NCBI RefSeq assembly: GCF_010858045.1
Contig: NZ_JAAGVC010000037.1
Coordinates: 1-51,600 of the forward strand
Direction of reading: 5' to 3'
DNA length: 51,600 nt
DNA from: Nocardia cyriacigeorgica
GTDB taxonomy: Bacteria > Actinomycetota > Actinomycetes > Mycobacteriales > Mycobacteriaceae
Under the pieces are notes generated by a model. The model ran no database searches and was not told the DNA's origin. It saw only the letters and a list, made by a program, of their open reading frames with translations. Position 1 is the first letter of the stretch; each line of letters opens with the position of its first letter. Below are positions 1 through 8,118 of the stretch, piece by piece. Position numbers and translations under genes: made by a program.

Positions 1-63
1 TCCTCGACCTGCTGCGCGACCCGGAAGCCGCGGCCGGCTACTGCCTCAACCCCTGCCAGGCCC
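1..63. repeat. 63-bp perfect inverted copy of 1763-1825
   Basis: Bases 1-63 are the exact reverse complement of 1763-1825, the part of the IniB-like gene that encodes residues 10-30. The match stops at base 64. It places the gene's own 5' coding sequence, flipped, at the window edge. Confidence 0.9.
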
Positions 64-1853
64 GCCCCCAGCTCGGCACCGCCGCCGACGACGCCACCCG
101 CACCGGCCTCGATCCCCGCACCGATGTCACCGCCGAGCCCCACACCAGCCTCGAGCGCGCCATCAATCGCGCCACCCACACCCGCACCGAGGTCACCCCC
201 GAGCTCCAGACCGGAATCCACAGCACCACCGACACCCGCCCCCAGCTCACCACCGAGCTCCAGACCGGAATCGATGGCACCGCCGACCGTCCCGTCGAGA
301 TCGGTATCCACAGCCCCACCGATGCCTGCACCGAGGTCGCCGCCAAGCTCCAGACCGGAATCGATCGCGCCGCCGACACCCGCACCGAGGTCGCCAGCGA
401 GGTCCAGACCGGAATCGATCGCGCCGCCGAGTCCCGCACCCAGCTCACCACCCAGTTCCAGGCCTGCGTCCGACGAGCCGCCGAGGCCCAGTTCGAGCCC
501 GCTGCCGACGGAACCGCCGAGGTCCAGCCCGGTGTCGATCGCACCGTCGAGGTCGGCGCCCAGCTCGCCACCAAGGTCAAGACCGGTGTCGATCGCGCCA
601 CCGACGGCCCCACCGAGGTCGGTATCCACAGCACCGCCGATGCCTGCCCCGAGGTCGCCGCCGAGTTCCGCACCGATATCGAGCGCGCCATCAATCGCGC
701 CACCCACGCCCGCGCCGAGGTCACCCCCGAGCTCCAGCCCGGTATCCACAGCACCGCCGACACCCGCGCCGAGGTCCAGCCCGCCGCCGATGGCGCCGCC
801 GAGGTCCGCGCCCAGCTCACCACCAAGATCCAGACCGGTGTCGATCGCGCCATCAATCGCGCCACCCACGCCCGCGCCGAGGTCACCACCCAGTTCCGCA
901 CCGGTATCCACAGCACCGCCGACACCCGCACCGAGGTCACCCCCGAGGTCCAGCCCACCGCCGATGGCGCCGCCGAGGTCCGCGCCCAGCTCACCACCAA
1001 CGTCCAGACCGGTGTCGATCGCGCCACCGACGGTCCCACCGAGGTCGGTATCCACAGCCCCGCCGATGCCGGCGGCCAGGTCACCACCCAGTTCGAGGCC
1101 TGCGTCGATCGCGCCATCGGCTACGCCGCCCACGCCGGCTCCGAGGTCGAGCCCGGTGTCGATCGCGCCGTCCAGCACCGCGTCGAGGTCGGTATCGATC
1201 GCACCACCGATCCCGCCGGCCAGGTCACCACCGAGCTCCAGGCCCGTATCGATCGCACCGCCGATGCCGGCCGCGAGGTCACCGCCCAGGTCCAGGCCCG
1301 TATCGATCACACCGCCGATCCCGCCCGTCAGATCCCCGCCGAGGTCGATGCCGGTGTCGATGGCGCCGTCGACTATCGCGCCGAGGTCGATGCCGGTGTG
1401 CGCGCCGCCGCCGAGGTCGATGCCGGAGCCCAGGTCGAGGTCGATGCCGGTGTTCGCGCCACCGCCCAGATCGATGTCGATGCCGGTGTTCGCACCACCA
1501 CCCAGATCGATGTCGAGGTCGGTGTCGGCGGAGCCGCCGAGGTTCAGGCCGAGGTCGGCGCCGAGGTTCAGGCCTGCGTTGGCGGCCGCTCCGGCACCTA
1601 CCGCGCCCACGGCGCCGATGGCGGCGCCTGCGGCGGCCTGGGCGCCGGCGGCGATGATCGCCGTCAGCTGGGAGCCGCCGCTGACCAGGGCCGATTCCGC
1701 GACCATCGGGGCTACGGCGGTGATGTCTTCTGGCGTGACGTCCGGCAGCCCGGCGGAGGCGAGGGCCTGGCAGGGGTTGAGGCAGTAGCCGGCCGCGGCT
1801 TCCGGGTCGCGCAGCAGGTCGAGGATGAACTCGAGAATCGCGTTGGGTGTCAT
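1..1853 (-). CDS. IniB-like glycine/aspartate-repeat protein (3' end beyond window)
   Basis: The protein starts MTPNAILEFILDLLRD and continues with a DPEAAAGYCLNPCQALASAG stretch. This matches the N-terminal domain of mycobacterial IniB, the first gene of the isoniazid-inducible iniBAC operon. After about 85 residues the chain becomes hundreds of residues of degenerate repeats such as GAIDTGLDLGGDLGAGVGG, with Asp or Glu at regular places. The frame stays open to base 3, so at least 617 residues are present and the C terminus lies outside. The start is supported by AGGAGAAG about 10 bases upstream. It diverges from the Hsp70/IniR block, and in mycobacteria dynamin-like iniA and iniC follow iniB, so they may lie past the left edge. 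The last 21 codons (1-63) belong to an inverted repeat of this gene's own 5' end and may be artefactual. IniB family membership is fairly certain; function is not. Confidence 0.8.
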   Translation of the reverse strand, partial: MTPNAILEFILDLLRDPEAAAGYCLNPCQALASAGLPDVTPEDITAVAPMVAESALVSGGSQLTAIIAAGAQAAAGAAIGAVGAVGAGAAANAGLNLGADLGLNLGGSADTDLDIDLGGGANTGIDIDLGGGANTGIDLDLGSGIDLGGGAHTGIDLGAIVDGAIDTGIDLGGDLTGGIGGVIDTGLDLGGDLAAGIGGAIDTGLELGGDLAGGIGGAIDTDLDAVLDGAIDTGLDLGAGVGGVADGAIDAGLELGGDLAAGIGGAVDTDLGGTVGGAIDTGLDVGGELGADLGGAIGGGLDLGGDLGAGVGGAVDTGAELGGDLGAGVGGAIDGAIDTGLDLGGELGADLGGAIGGGLDLGAGVGGAVDTGLELGGDLGAGVGGAIDGALDIGAELGGDLGAGIGGAVDTDLGGAVGGAIDTGLDLGGELGADLDGAIDTGLDLGGSVGSGLELGLGGSSDAGLELGGELGAGLGGAIDSGLDLAGDLGAGVGGAIDSGLELGGDLGAGIGGAVDTDLDGTVGGAIDSGLELGGELGAGVGGAVDSGLELGGDLGAGVGGAIDGALEAGVGLGGDIGAGIEAGAGGVVGGGAELGAGLAGVEAVAGRGFRVAQQVE

Positions 1854-2144
1854 CGAGAATCTTCTCCTGGGCTCAGCGGACCAAGATCCGCGGTCGTTGG
1901 AATGCATTTCACGCTAGGGACGCGAGTCGTTACTCCGGAACGGGGCAAAGCCCCACATTCGCGGCCCGGCACCCATTAGGGGCATTCGATCGGTTAGGGG
2001 AAATTCCCCGTATCGCCCCGAGCCGGTAACAGCGGACACGCAGCAACCGACATGCGGGTTGAGTCGGGCAGCGTCCCGATTCGTTTCCTGATCAAACAAT
2101 CTCGGCATCGGCAGCGGCACTCGGTTCGAATGGGGATCTTCGGC
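1854..2144. promoter_or_regulatory. Divergent control region between IniB-like and Hsp70/IniR genes
   Basis: This 291-bp gap holds three visible elements. TTAGGGG occurs twice in the same orientation (1976-1982 and 1994-2000), 18 bases apart start to start. GGGGAA-a-TTCCCC (1997-2009) is a perfect palindrome overlapping the second copy. GGGGC-aaa-GCCCC (1942-1954) can form a hairpin. A regulator acting on both transcripts would plausibly bind here, and IniR-type LuxR proteins are encoded next door. The assignment is inference. Confidence 0.45.
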
Positions 2145-3953
2145 ATGACACAGCGTCTGGCGCTCGGCATTACCGTCGGGTCGGCGAATTCGGTTGCCGT
2201 ACTGGCAAGCCGGGACGGCGAACCCGGCATCGACAGCGCCTCGGTGCTGACCCATCCGACCGTGCTCCGCCTAGTTCCCGGCGCGCCCGCGCTCTTCGGC
2301 ACCGAGGCCATCGACGGCGGCAGGCACGCGCCCGGTGTGCGGATCGACGGTTTCGTGTCGCGAGTCGGCGACCCGGTGCCCATGCTCGCCGACGACGGCA
2401 CCTCACATACCGCATCCGACCTGGTAGCGACGGCAATCACGCGTCTCGTCGAGGAGTCGGCCGACCCCGGCGCGACGGTGGTCGCCTGCCATCCGGCGCA
2501 CTGGACCGCGCACACCGTGTCCGTGCTGCGCACCGCACTCGACGACGCGGGCGCGGCCGATGTCGCGTTGATACCGGAACCCGTTGCGGCAGTGCGCTGG
2601 TCGTGCGCCGCGGGCCGGACCACCGGCGACGGCGCCGTACTCGTCTACGATCTCGGCGCGACCGGCCTGACGGTCTCGGTGGTGCGCACGGGTGATCGAA
2701 TCGAGTTGCTCGGCGCTCCGGCGCATTCGACCGATATCGCCGGCGCCGAATTCGATCTGCTGACCATGCGCTATGTGCTGGCAAACGCTCCCACCGGAAT
2801 TGATGCCGACCCCTTCGACCCCGCCGTCGAACGCGAATTGACGGCCCTCCGGGAACGCTGCCGAATTGCGAAAGAAGAGCTTTCCACACATACCGCGACC
2901 GTGGTCACGACCGGCCCCGACGGCGCCACGGTCCGGCTGGTCCGCGACGAACTCGAAGATCTACTCCGCGCTCCGCTGCGCGATTCCATGCACCTGATCC
3001 GTGACGCGGTGCATCGCGCCGGCATCGATATCGGTGACGTCCACCAGGTTCTGCTGACCGGCGGTGGCGGCGCGATCGGGCTGCTCGCCGAACTGATCTC
3101 CTCCGAGTTCGGCCTTCCGGTGGTCTCGGCCGCCGAGCCGGCGCACACCAGTGCTCTCGGCGCGTCGGCCTTCGCGGCCGATCTCGCCGACACGGCAGTC
3201 GAAACCGTCTCGTTCGCCGCGATCGGCCACCTGCCCGACGAGTCAGACGAGCCGGCCACCGAGTCGGTACGCCCCGTGTCGGCACCGACCCCGCTCCCCC
3301 TCCCGGTCGACACCCGCAAGCCGGGAGCCGCCCGAACTCGCCGGCGCCGGATCGCCATCGTCGCGGCCGCCGCGGCCGCCCTCGGGCTGCTCGCCACCGG
3401 CACCGTCGCGGTCAGCACGGGCGCCGGGACGGGCACCCAGCATCCTGCCGCCCCTGAGCACACCTCGTCGTCGACGGCAGGCACGCCCGGGACGGCCGGT
3501 GGGCCGACCACCGCCGGAGCTGGATCGGCGGCCACCGGCGGCACCGCAGGCACCGTCGCCGATGCCGGGACATCGAAAGATGGTGCCGGTCAAGCGAACC
3601 CCTCGACGCCGGGGGCGGTCACCGTCGTCAACTCACAACGCGAGGGTGCCCCCGCCGGTCCGGCCGGTTCGGCGCCATCGCCCGCTGCCCCCGGGCCGGG
3701 CCAAGCGCCACAGCCCGCACCCCAAGCCCCCGCGCCCGCGCCGCAAGCCCCGCCGCCTGGACCGCAATCACCTCCGCCCGGGCCGGCACCGCAACCACCG
3801 GCACCGGCACCGCAGCAGCCGCCGGCGCAGACGCCGAAGCTACCCACCGACGGCCTGACCGACACGCTCGGTGAGACCGTCGAGGGTGTCGGCGGCACCG
3901 TGGGCACCGTGCTGCGCGCGCCGGGCGAGATACTCGGCGGTTCCGGTGGCTGA
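2145..3953 (+). CDS. Membrane-anchored Hsp70-like ATPase with Pro-rich tail
   Basis: This 602-residue protein begins MTQRLALGITVGSANS, a degenerate Hsp70/actin phosphate-1 loop. It continues with a connect-1 motif IPEPVAAV (about 143-150), phosphate-2 VYDLGATGLTVSVV (168-180) and an adenosine motif LLTGGGGAIG (303-312). No Hsp70 substrate-binding domain follows. After a linker comes an RTRRRRIA stop-transfer cluster, one membrane helix (about 403-423) and a 180-residue Ala/Gly/Thr/Pro-rich tail predicted outside the cell. The frame is open from 2052, but the chosen start has GGGGA eight bases upstream and fits the Hsp70 N terminus. The gene overlaps the next one by 8 bp, so the two are probably translated together. 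A role as an envelope sensor or ATP-driven partner of IniR is inference. Confidence 0.85.
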   Translation: MTQRLALGITVGSANSVAVLASRDGEPGIDSASVLTHPTVLRLVPGAPALFGTEAIDGGRHAPGVRIDGFVSRVGDPVPMLADDGTSHTASDLVATAITRLVEESADPGATVVACHPAHWTAHTVSVLRTALDDAGAADVALIPEPVAAVRWSCAAGRTTGDGAVLVYDLGATGLTVSVVRTGDRIELLGAPAHSTDIAGAEFDLLTMRYVLANAPTGIDADPFDPAVERELTALRERCRIAKEELSTHTATVVTTGPDGATVRLVRDELEDLLRAPLRDSMHLIRDAVHRAGIDIGDVHQVLLTGGGGAIGLLAELISSEFGLPVVSAAEPAHTSALGASAFAADLADTAVETVSFAAIGHLPDESDEPATESVRPVSAPTPLPLPVDTRKPGAARTRRRRIAIVAAAAAALGLLATGTVAVSTGAGTGTQHPAAPEHTSSSTAGTPGTAGGPTTAGAGSAATGGTAGTVADAGTSKDGAGQANPSTPGAVTVVNSQREGAPAGPAGSAPSPAAPGPGQAPQPAPQAPAPAPQAPPPGPQSPPPGPAPQPPAPAPQQPPAQTPKLPTDGLTDTLGETVEGVGGTVGTVLRAPGEILGGSGG

Positions 3954-6435
3954 ACCGGTACCGGCCGCGGCCTTCGATACGCTGCCCTGCGCCCGGGAGC
4001 TGTTCCGGGAACTGGATTCCGAAGCGCCCGTTGTGCATCTGATCCGGGGACGTTCCGGCACGGGTAAGTCGACGCTGCTCGAGGCGGTGCGCGCCAAACT
4101 GCGCGAGCGGGGCGTCAAGGTCTTCGACACTCCGGGTGACGATGGTGCCCCGGCCGGCGCGGCCCTGGTGGTCGACAACGTCGACGTGCTCGACCACGCC
4201 GAGCTCGAATCGCTGCGCGCCGCCATCGATTCCGGCGCATGCACCGTCGTCGCGGCGGGCCGCCCCCGCCATCACGATCCGCGGCTGCGGGCCCTGTTCG
4301 ACGCGGCCCTGCGGCGCGGTCGAGTCGTCGAGCTGCGCCCACTCGGTGTCGCCGAGATCGCCCCGTTCGCCAGAGAACTCGGTCTGTCGGTGCCGCGTGC
4401 CGTGGCCGCGCACATCCACAAGCAGACCGACGGGATCCGCGGCGGTGTGGTGGCGGCGTTGGCGGCGGCCAGTAAGGGCCGCCTCGATGCGGGCATCGAC
4501 GCCGTCGACGCCGCGGTCGACGGCTGGGCGAGGACGGTCCTCACCGATATCGATCCGGCCCTGCTCGACACGCTGGCCGTCGCCACCACCGGAAGCGGTT
4601 TGGACGCAGGCGAACTCACCGAGGTCCTCGGCGTCGATGCCGGCACCGCCCGCGATCTGATCGACCGCGCCAGGGCCACCGCCCTCATCACCGACGCCGA
4701 TCTGCTGCTCGCGCCTGCCGTGCGGCCGCTGCGCGCGCTACTCGGCGAACGACGCTTCCTGACGATTCAGCGCGATCTGCTCACGGCCCGCCTGGAGGCC
4801 GGGCTACTGCGCGATCACACCGCCGTCTTGCTCGCCGAATCCGGCGTACGCGACGCGCGCCTGGCCGAATTCCTCTGCACCGCAGCCGAGAACAACGGCA
4901 ACGACGCCGTCCGCTATTACGCCGCGGCCGCACAGGCCGGCGCGAACCGCGACGCCATTGCGGTGCGCTGGGCCCACGCCGCCGCCCACGACGGCGATTA
5001 CGACACCGCGCTGCGGCTGGCCGAACCGTTGCTCGCCCGCGACGACGCCCCCGTCGCGAATCTCGCTGCCGCCGTGCGCCTCTGTGCCTGCATCCTGACT
5101 CGGCGCGGCCTGACCGATCGCGCCGCGCGCCTCTACGCCTGGCTCGGTCCCGAGCGCGCGGGCGCCGAGTGGGCCGAAGGCGCAGCGGTCCTCTACCTCT
5201 CCGGTGACGCCGAGACGGCCGCGGCCATGGCGACAGGCGCGGGCCGCTGGCCCCCGACCGAAGCGAACACCCCCATCCGGCTCGTCGCCGAGGCGCTCGG
5301 CCATTCCCTGCACGGACGTCCGGGCGATACCGCGAACGCGATCGCCACCCTGGTGCGCGCCACCCACTCCACCACCACCCGCTTCGCGCCGTGCACTCCC
5401 ACCGCGGCCGCGACCCTGCTCTGCCTGAGCACCGGGGATCCGGCCCGCGCCGCCCAGACGCTGCGCCGGGCGAACGCGAGCGGCGCCCAGTTGCCGGTGC
5501 TCTCGGCCTGGACGGCCCTGGCCTGCGGTGACGAAACCGGCGCCACCACCGCCCTCGCCGCCGTCGACTGGGATCGCCTCGACGTCCGCGACGCGCTGCT
5601 CGGCCATGCCGCAACGGTCGGTCTGGCCCGGCGCAGCGGTGATCAGGCCGCGCTGACTCAGGCCTGGCAGGCGGCCCAACCGCTGCTGGACGAGGTGGAG
5701 GCGGATCTGCTCACGCTGCTCCCGATCGGCGAGCTATGGCTGGCGAGCATCCGCTGCGACGACGAACACCGGATGACCGCGCTCGTCGAGGGCGCCAACA
5801 CACTGCTCGACCGGCTCGGCCATCCGCCGGCCTGGGCCAACCTGTTCCACTGGTACGGCGTGCAGGCCGCCATCGCTCGCGAGCGCCCGGACGAACTGCT
5901 GCCGCACGCTCATGCGCTCAAGGCCGCCGCCGAGTCGGGCGACCGGCACGCGGGCGCCCTCGCCGACGCAGGCCGCACCTGGGTGCTGGTGCTGCGCGGC
6001 GAGGTGCGCGCCGACCGGGTGGAGGCCGCGGTGGCCGCGCTCGGTGCGATCGGGCTGAGCTGGGACGCGGCCCGCTTGGCCGGAGACGCCGCGCTGGCCG
6101 CGCCCGATTCGGCCACCGCCACCTCGCTGCTCAAGTTGGCGCGCACCGTGCGCGCCGATGCCCGTCCGTCGGCGCTCGCCCCGATCACCCCGCCACGACG
6201 TGCCGCCACCAGCGCCGACACCGGCGACGACGGGCTGCTCAGCGACCGGGAGAGCGAGGTCGCCGAATTGGTGCTGCTCGGCCTGACCTATCGGGAGATC
6301 GGCGCCCGGCTCTACATCTCGGCCAAGACCGTCGAACATCACGTCGCCAGGATCCGCAGGCGCCTCGGCGCTGGTTCGCGCTCGGAGCTGCTGGCCATGC
6401 TGCGCGCGATGGGGTACGGATCGCTGCTGGTCTGA
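3946..6435 (+). CDS. iniR: IniR-like LuxR regulator with P-loop ATPase and TPR region
   Basis: This 829-residue protein has an N-terminal STAND-type ATPase with Walker A GRSGTGKST (35-43) and a Walker B-like LVVDNVD (74-80). A long alpha-helical, Ala-rich region of TPR type fills about 300-740. A LuxR-type DNA-binding domain ends the chain (about 764-829, with LTYREIGARLYISAKTVEHH). Size, domain order and position next to iniB-like and etfD genes match M. tuberculosis Rv0339c. Its M. marinum counterpart IniR is reported to activate iniBAC in response to propionate/methylmalonyl-CoA metabolism. The GTG start at 3946 overlaps the previous stop by 8 bp. The frame is open from 3871, but those extra codons lie inside the Hsp70-like gene. 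Orthology is likely, though the paralogue downstream leaves some doubt about which copy is the functional IniR. Confidence 0.85.
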   Translation: MAEPVPAAAFDTLPCARELFRELDSEAPVVHLIRGRSGTGKSTLLEAVRAKLRERGVKVFDTPGDDGAPAGAALVVDNVDVLDHAELESLRAAIDSGACTVVAAGRPRHHDPRLRALFDAALRRGRVVELRPLGVAEIAPFARELGLSVPRAVAAHIHKQTDGIRGGVVAALAAASKGRLDAGIDAVDAAVDGWARTVLTDIDPALLDTLAVATTGSGLDAGELTEVLGVDAGTARDLIDRARATALITDADLLLAPAVRPLRALLGERRFLTIQRDLLTARLEAGLLRDHTAVLLAESGVRDARLAEFLCTAAENNGNDAVRYYAAAAQAGANRDAIAVRWAHAAAHDGDYDTALRLAEPLLARDDAPVANLAAAVRLCACILTRRGLTDRAARLYAWLGPERAGAEWAEGAAVLYLSGDAETAAAMATGAGRWPPTEANTPIRLVAEALGHSLHGRPGDTANAIATLVRATHSTTTRFAPCTPTAAATLLCLSTGDPARAAQTLRRANASGAQLPVLSAWTALACGDETGATTALAAVDWDRLDVRDALLGHAATVGLARRSGDQAALTQAWQAAQPLLDEVEADLLTLLPIGELWLASIRCDDEHRMTALVEGANTLLDRLGHPPAWANLFHWYGVQAAIARERPDELLPHAHALKAAAESGDRHAGALADAGRTWVLVLRGEVRADRVEAAVAALGAIGLSWDAARLAGDAALAAPDSATATSLLKLARTVRADARPSALAPITPPRRAATSADTGDDGLLSDRESEVAELVLLGLTYREIGARLYISAKTVEHHVARIRRRLGAGSRSELLAMLRAMGYGSLLV

Positions 6436-6523
6436 CGCCCGGCGGGGCGTTAACAGCGGCGATGCCGAGATCGAAATCGTCGATGGGAGGACGCAAACAC
6501 TCGAACGCCGTGCGCACTACGCC

Positions 6524-6529
6524 TAGGCT
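6524..6529 (+). promoter_or_regulatory. Candidate -10 element (TAGGCT) for the second IniR-like gene
   Basis: TAGGCT fits the mycobacterial TANNNT -10 pattern. It lies in the 109-bp gap before the 6545 start, followed by GGGGG at 6535-6539. The second half of the cluster may therefore have its own transcript. No clear -35 was seen. Confidence 0.35.
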
Positions 6530-6544
6530 CGAACGGGGGTTCAG

Positions 6545-8116
6545 ATGACAGCCGAGATCGCGAACAACACGAATCGACCGAGACGCAACGGTTCACCACC
6601 GGCCACCGATCCACCGGCGGCGAACGTAGCCGCCCTTACCGCCGCGCGGTCCGGCGCGATCGATGACACCGCCGCCACCCGCGCACAGCCGCCGGCCGGG
6701 TTCAGGTCGACCGAGCGCCGTGGCGCCGCCGACCCAGGGCCCGGCCACCGATTCGAGTCCATGCCGTTCGCGCAGGCGATGTTGCGCGAACTGAACCGCC
6801 GCGACGGCCCACCACCGGTCTACCTGGTCCGTGGCCGCGCAGGCACCGGGAAATCCGCGCTGCTCGGCGCCGCCCGCGACCTGCTGACCTCGCACAACGT
6901 CAAGGTGTTCGACGATCTGGCGACCTTGCCGAAACGTCTGCTCGCCGACACCGAGCACGAGGCCGCGGCCCGGCGCGCCGTGCTCATCGACGACATCCAC
7001 CTGCTCACCACCGATGACATGCAGATGTTGAGCGCGGTGGTCGGCGCCCGCCGCCACACCGTCGTCGTCGCGGCGCAGCCACGCCCGCACGACCCCGACC
7101 TGCGCGCCCTCACCGAAACACTGGCCGGGCACGGTCGGGTGATCGAACTGCGCACGCTCGGCCTGCCGGAGCTGATGTCGTTCGCGCGGGAACTCGGGCT
7201 GCTCGTGCCGCGCCCGCTCGCCGAATACATCCATGCCCGCACCGGCGGGATTCGGGCCGGCATCGTCGCCGCCCTGCGCGCTGCCTGCGCGGCCCGCCGC
7301 GAGGCCGCGGTCGGCGCGGTGGACCTCGCCGTCGCCGGCTGGGCCACGAACCTGCTCGCGGGTCTCGCACCGGAGCTGCTCGACACCCTGGCCGTCGCGA
7401 GCGCGGGCACCGGACTCGATGCGAGTGAGCTGGCCGAGGTGTTCGATATCGATTTCGCCTCCGCCCAGGATCTCGTCGACCGGGCCAGGGCGACCGCCCT
7501 GGTGACCGACGCCGATCTGCTGCTCGCGGCCGCCGTCGATCCGCTGCGCGCCCAGCTCGGCGTCCAGCGATTCGTCACGGTACAGCGGCGGCTGCTCATC
7601 ACTCGGCTCGACGCGGGCCTGCTGCGCCCGGACACCGCGATGCTGTTCGCCGACTCCGGGGTACGCGATCCGCGATTGGCCGACTTCCTCGTCTCGGCCG
7701 CCGGTCGCGCCGGCGGCGTCGAGGCGGTGCGCCTCTATTCGGCGGCCGTGGCGAGTGGTGCCGATCCCGGCGCGATCGTCGATCGCCGGGCGCTGGCCGG
7801 CCACCACATGCACACGACCGTCCCCACCGAGCCGCCGCCGCAGCCGAACCCCGCGCCGCCCACCCCGTTGACCGACCGTGAGCAGCAGGTCGCCGAGCTG
7901 CTGCTGCTCGGCCTCACCTACCGCGAGATCGGGTCGAGGCTCTACATCTCCGCCAAAACCGTCGAGCACCATGTGTCCCGGATACGGCGCCGGATCGGTG
8001 CCGGGTCCCGCGCAGAGTTATTGTCGATGCTCAGCGCAATGGGACACGGCCCGCTATTGGTGTGGCCGTCGCGCGGAACGATCCGGATCGAGCAGGACGC
8101 CGAAGCGAGGACATGA
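6545..8116 (+). CDS. Second IniR-like LuxR ATPase, lacking the TPR region
   Basis: This 523-residue paralogue aligns with the upstream IniR-like protein in the ATPase part: Walker A GRAGTGKSA at 97-105, and shared blocks VKVFD, FARELGL and LDTLAVAS. It also aligns in the LuxR domain (about 442-505, TYREIGSRLYISAKTVEHH). The roughly 400-residue helical middle of the longer paralogue is missing, replaced by a short Pro-rich linker around 420-440. About 70 disordered residues precede the ATPase. GGGGG lies about six bases before the ATG. If the TPR region of the long form receives a signal, this short form may be a constitutive or modulating partner, possibly through hetero-oligomers. That is inference. 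Confidence 0.8.
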   Translation: MTAEIANNTNRPRRNGSPPATDPPAANVAALTAARSGAIDDTAATRAQPPAGFRSTERRGAADPGPGHRFESMPFAQAMLRELNRRDGPPPVYLVRGRAGTGKSALLGAARDLLTSHNVKVFDDLATLPKRLLADTEHEAAARRAVLIDDIHLLTTDDMQMLSAVVGARRHTVVVAAQPRPHDPDLRALTETLAGHGRVIELRTLGLPELMSFARELGLLVPRPLAEYIHARTGGIRAGIVAALRAACAARREAAVGAVDLAVAGWATNLLAGLAPELLDTLAVASAGTGLDASELAEVFDIDFASAQDLVDRARATALVTDADLLLAAAVDPLRAQLGVQRFVTVQRRLLITRLDAGLLRPDTAMLFADSGVRDPRLADFLVSAAGRAGGVEAVRLYSAAVASGADPGAIVDRRALAGHHMHTTVPTEPPPQPNPAPPTPLTDREQQVAELLLLGLTYREIGSRLYISAKTVEHHVSRIRRRIGAGSRAELLSMLSAMGHGPLLVWPSRGTIRIEQDAEART

Positions 8117-8118
8117 GG

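Noticed and set aside
124..1788. 554-residue Ser/Pro-rich open frame on the plus strand, and similar minus-strand frames, across the repeats
   Set aside because: They are shadows of the IniB-like repeat gene. Only the frame starting at 1853 has a family N terminus and a ribosome site.
1..1853. Periodic repeats resembling a CRISPR array
   Set aside because: The period is in protein-coding units without unique spacers, and the frame is continuous. It is a protein repeat.
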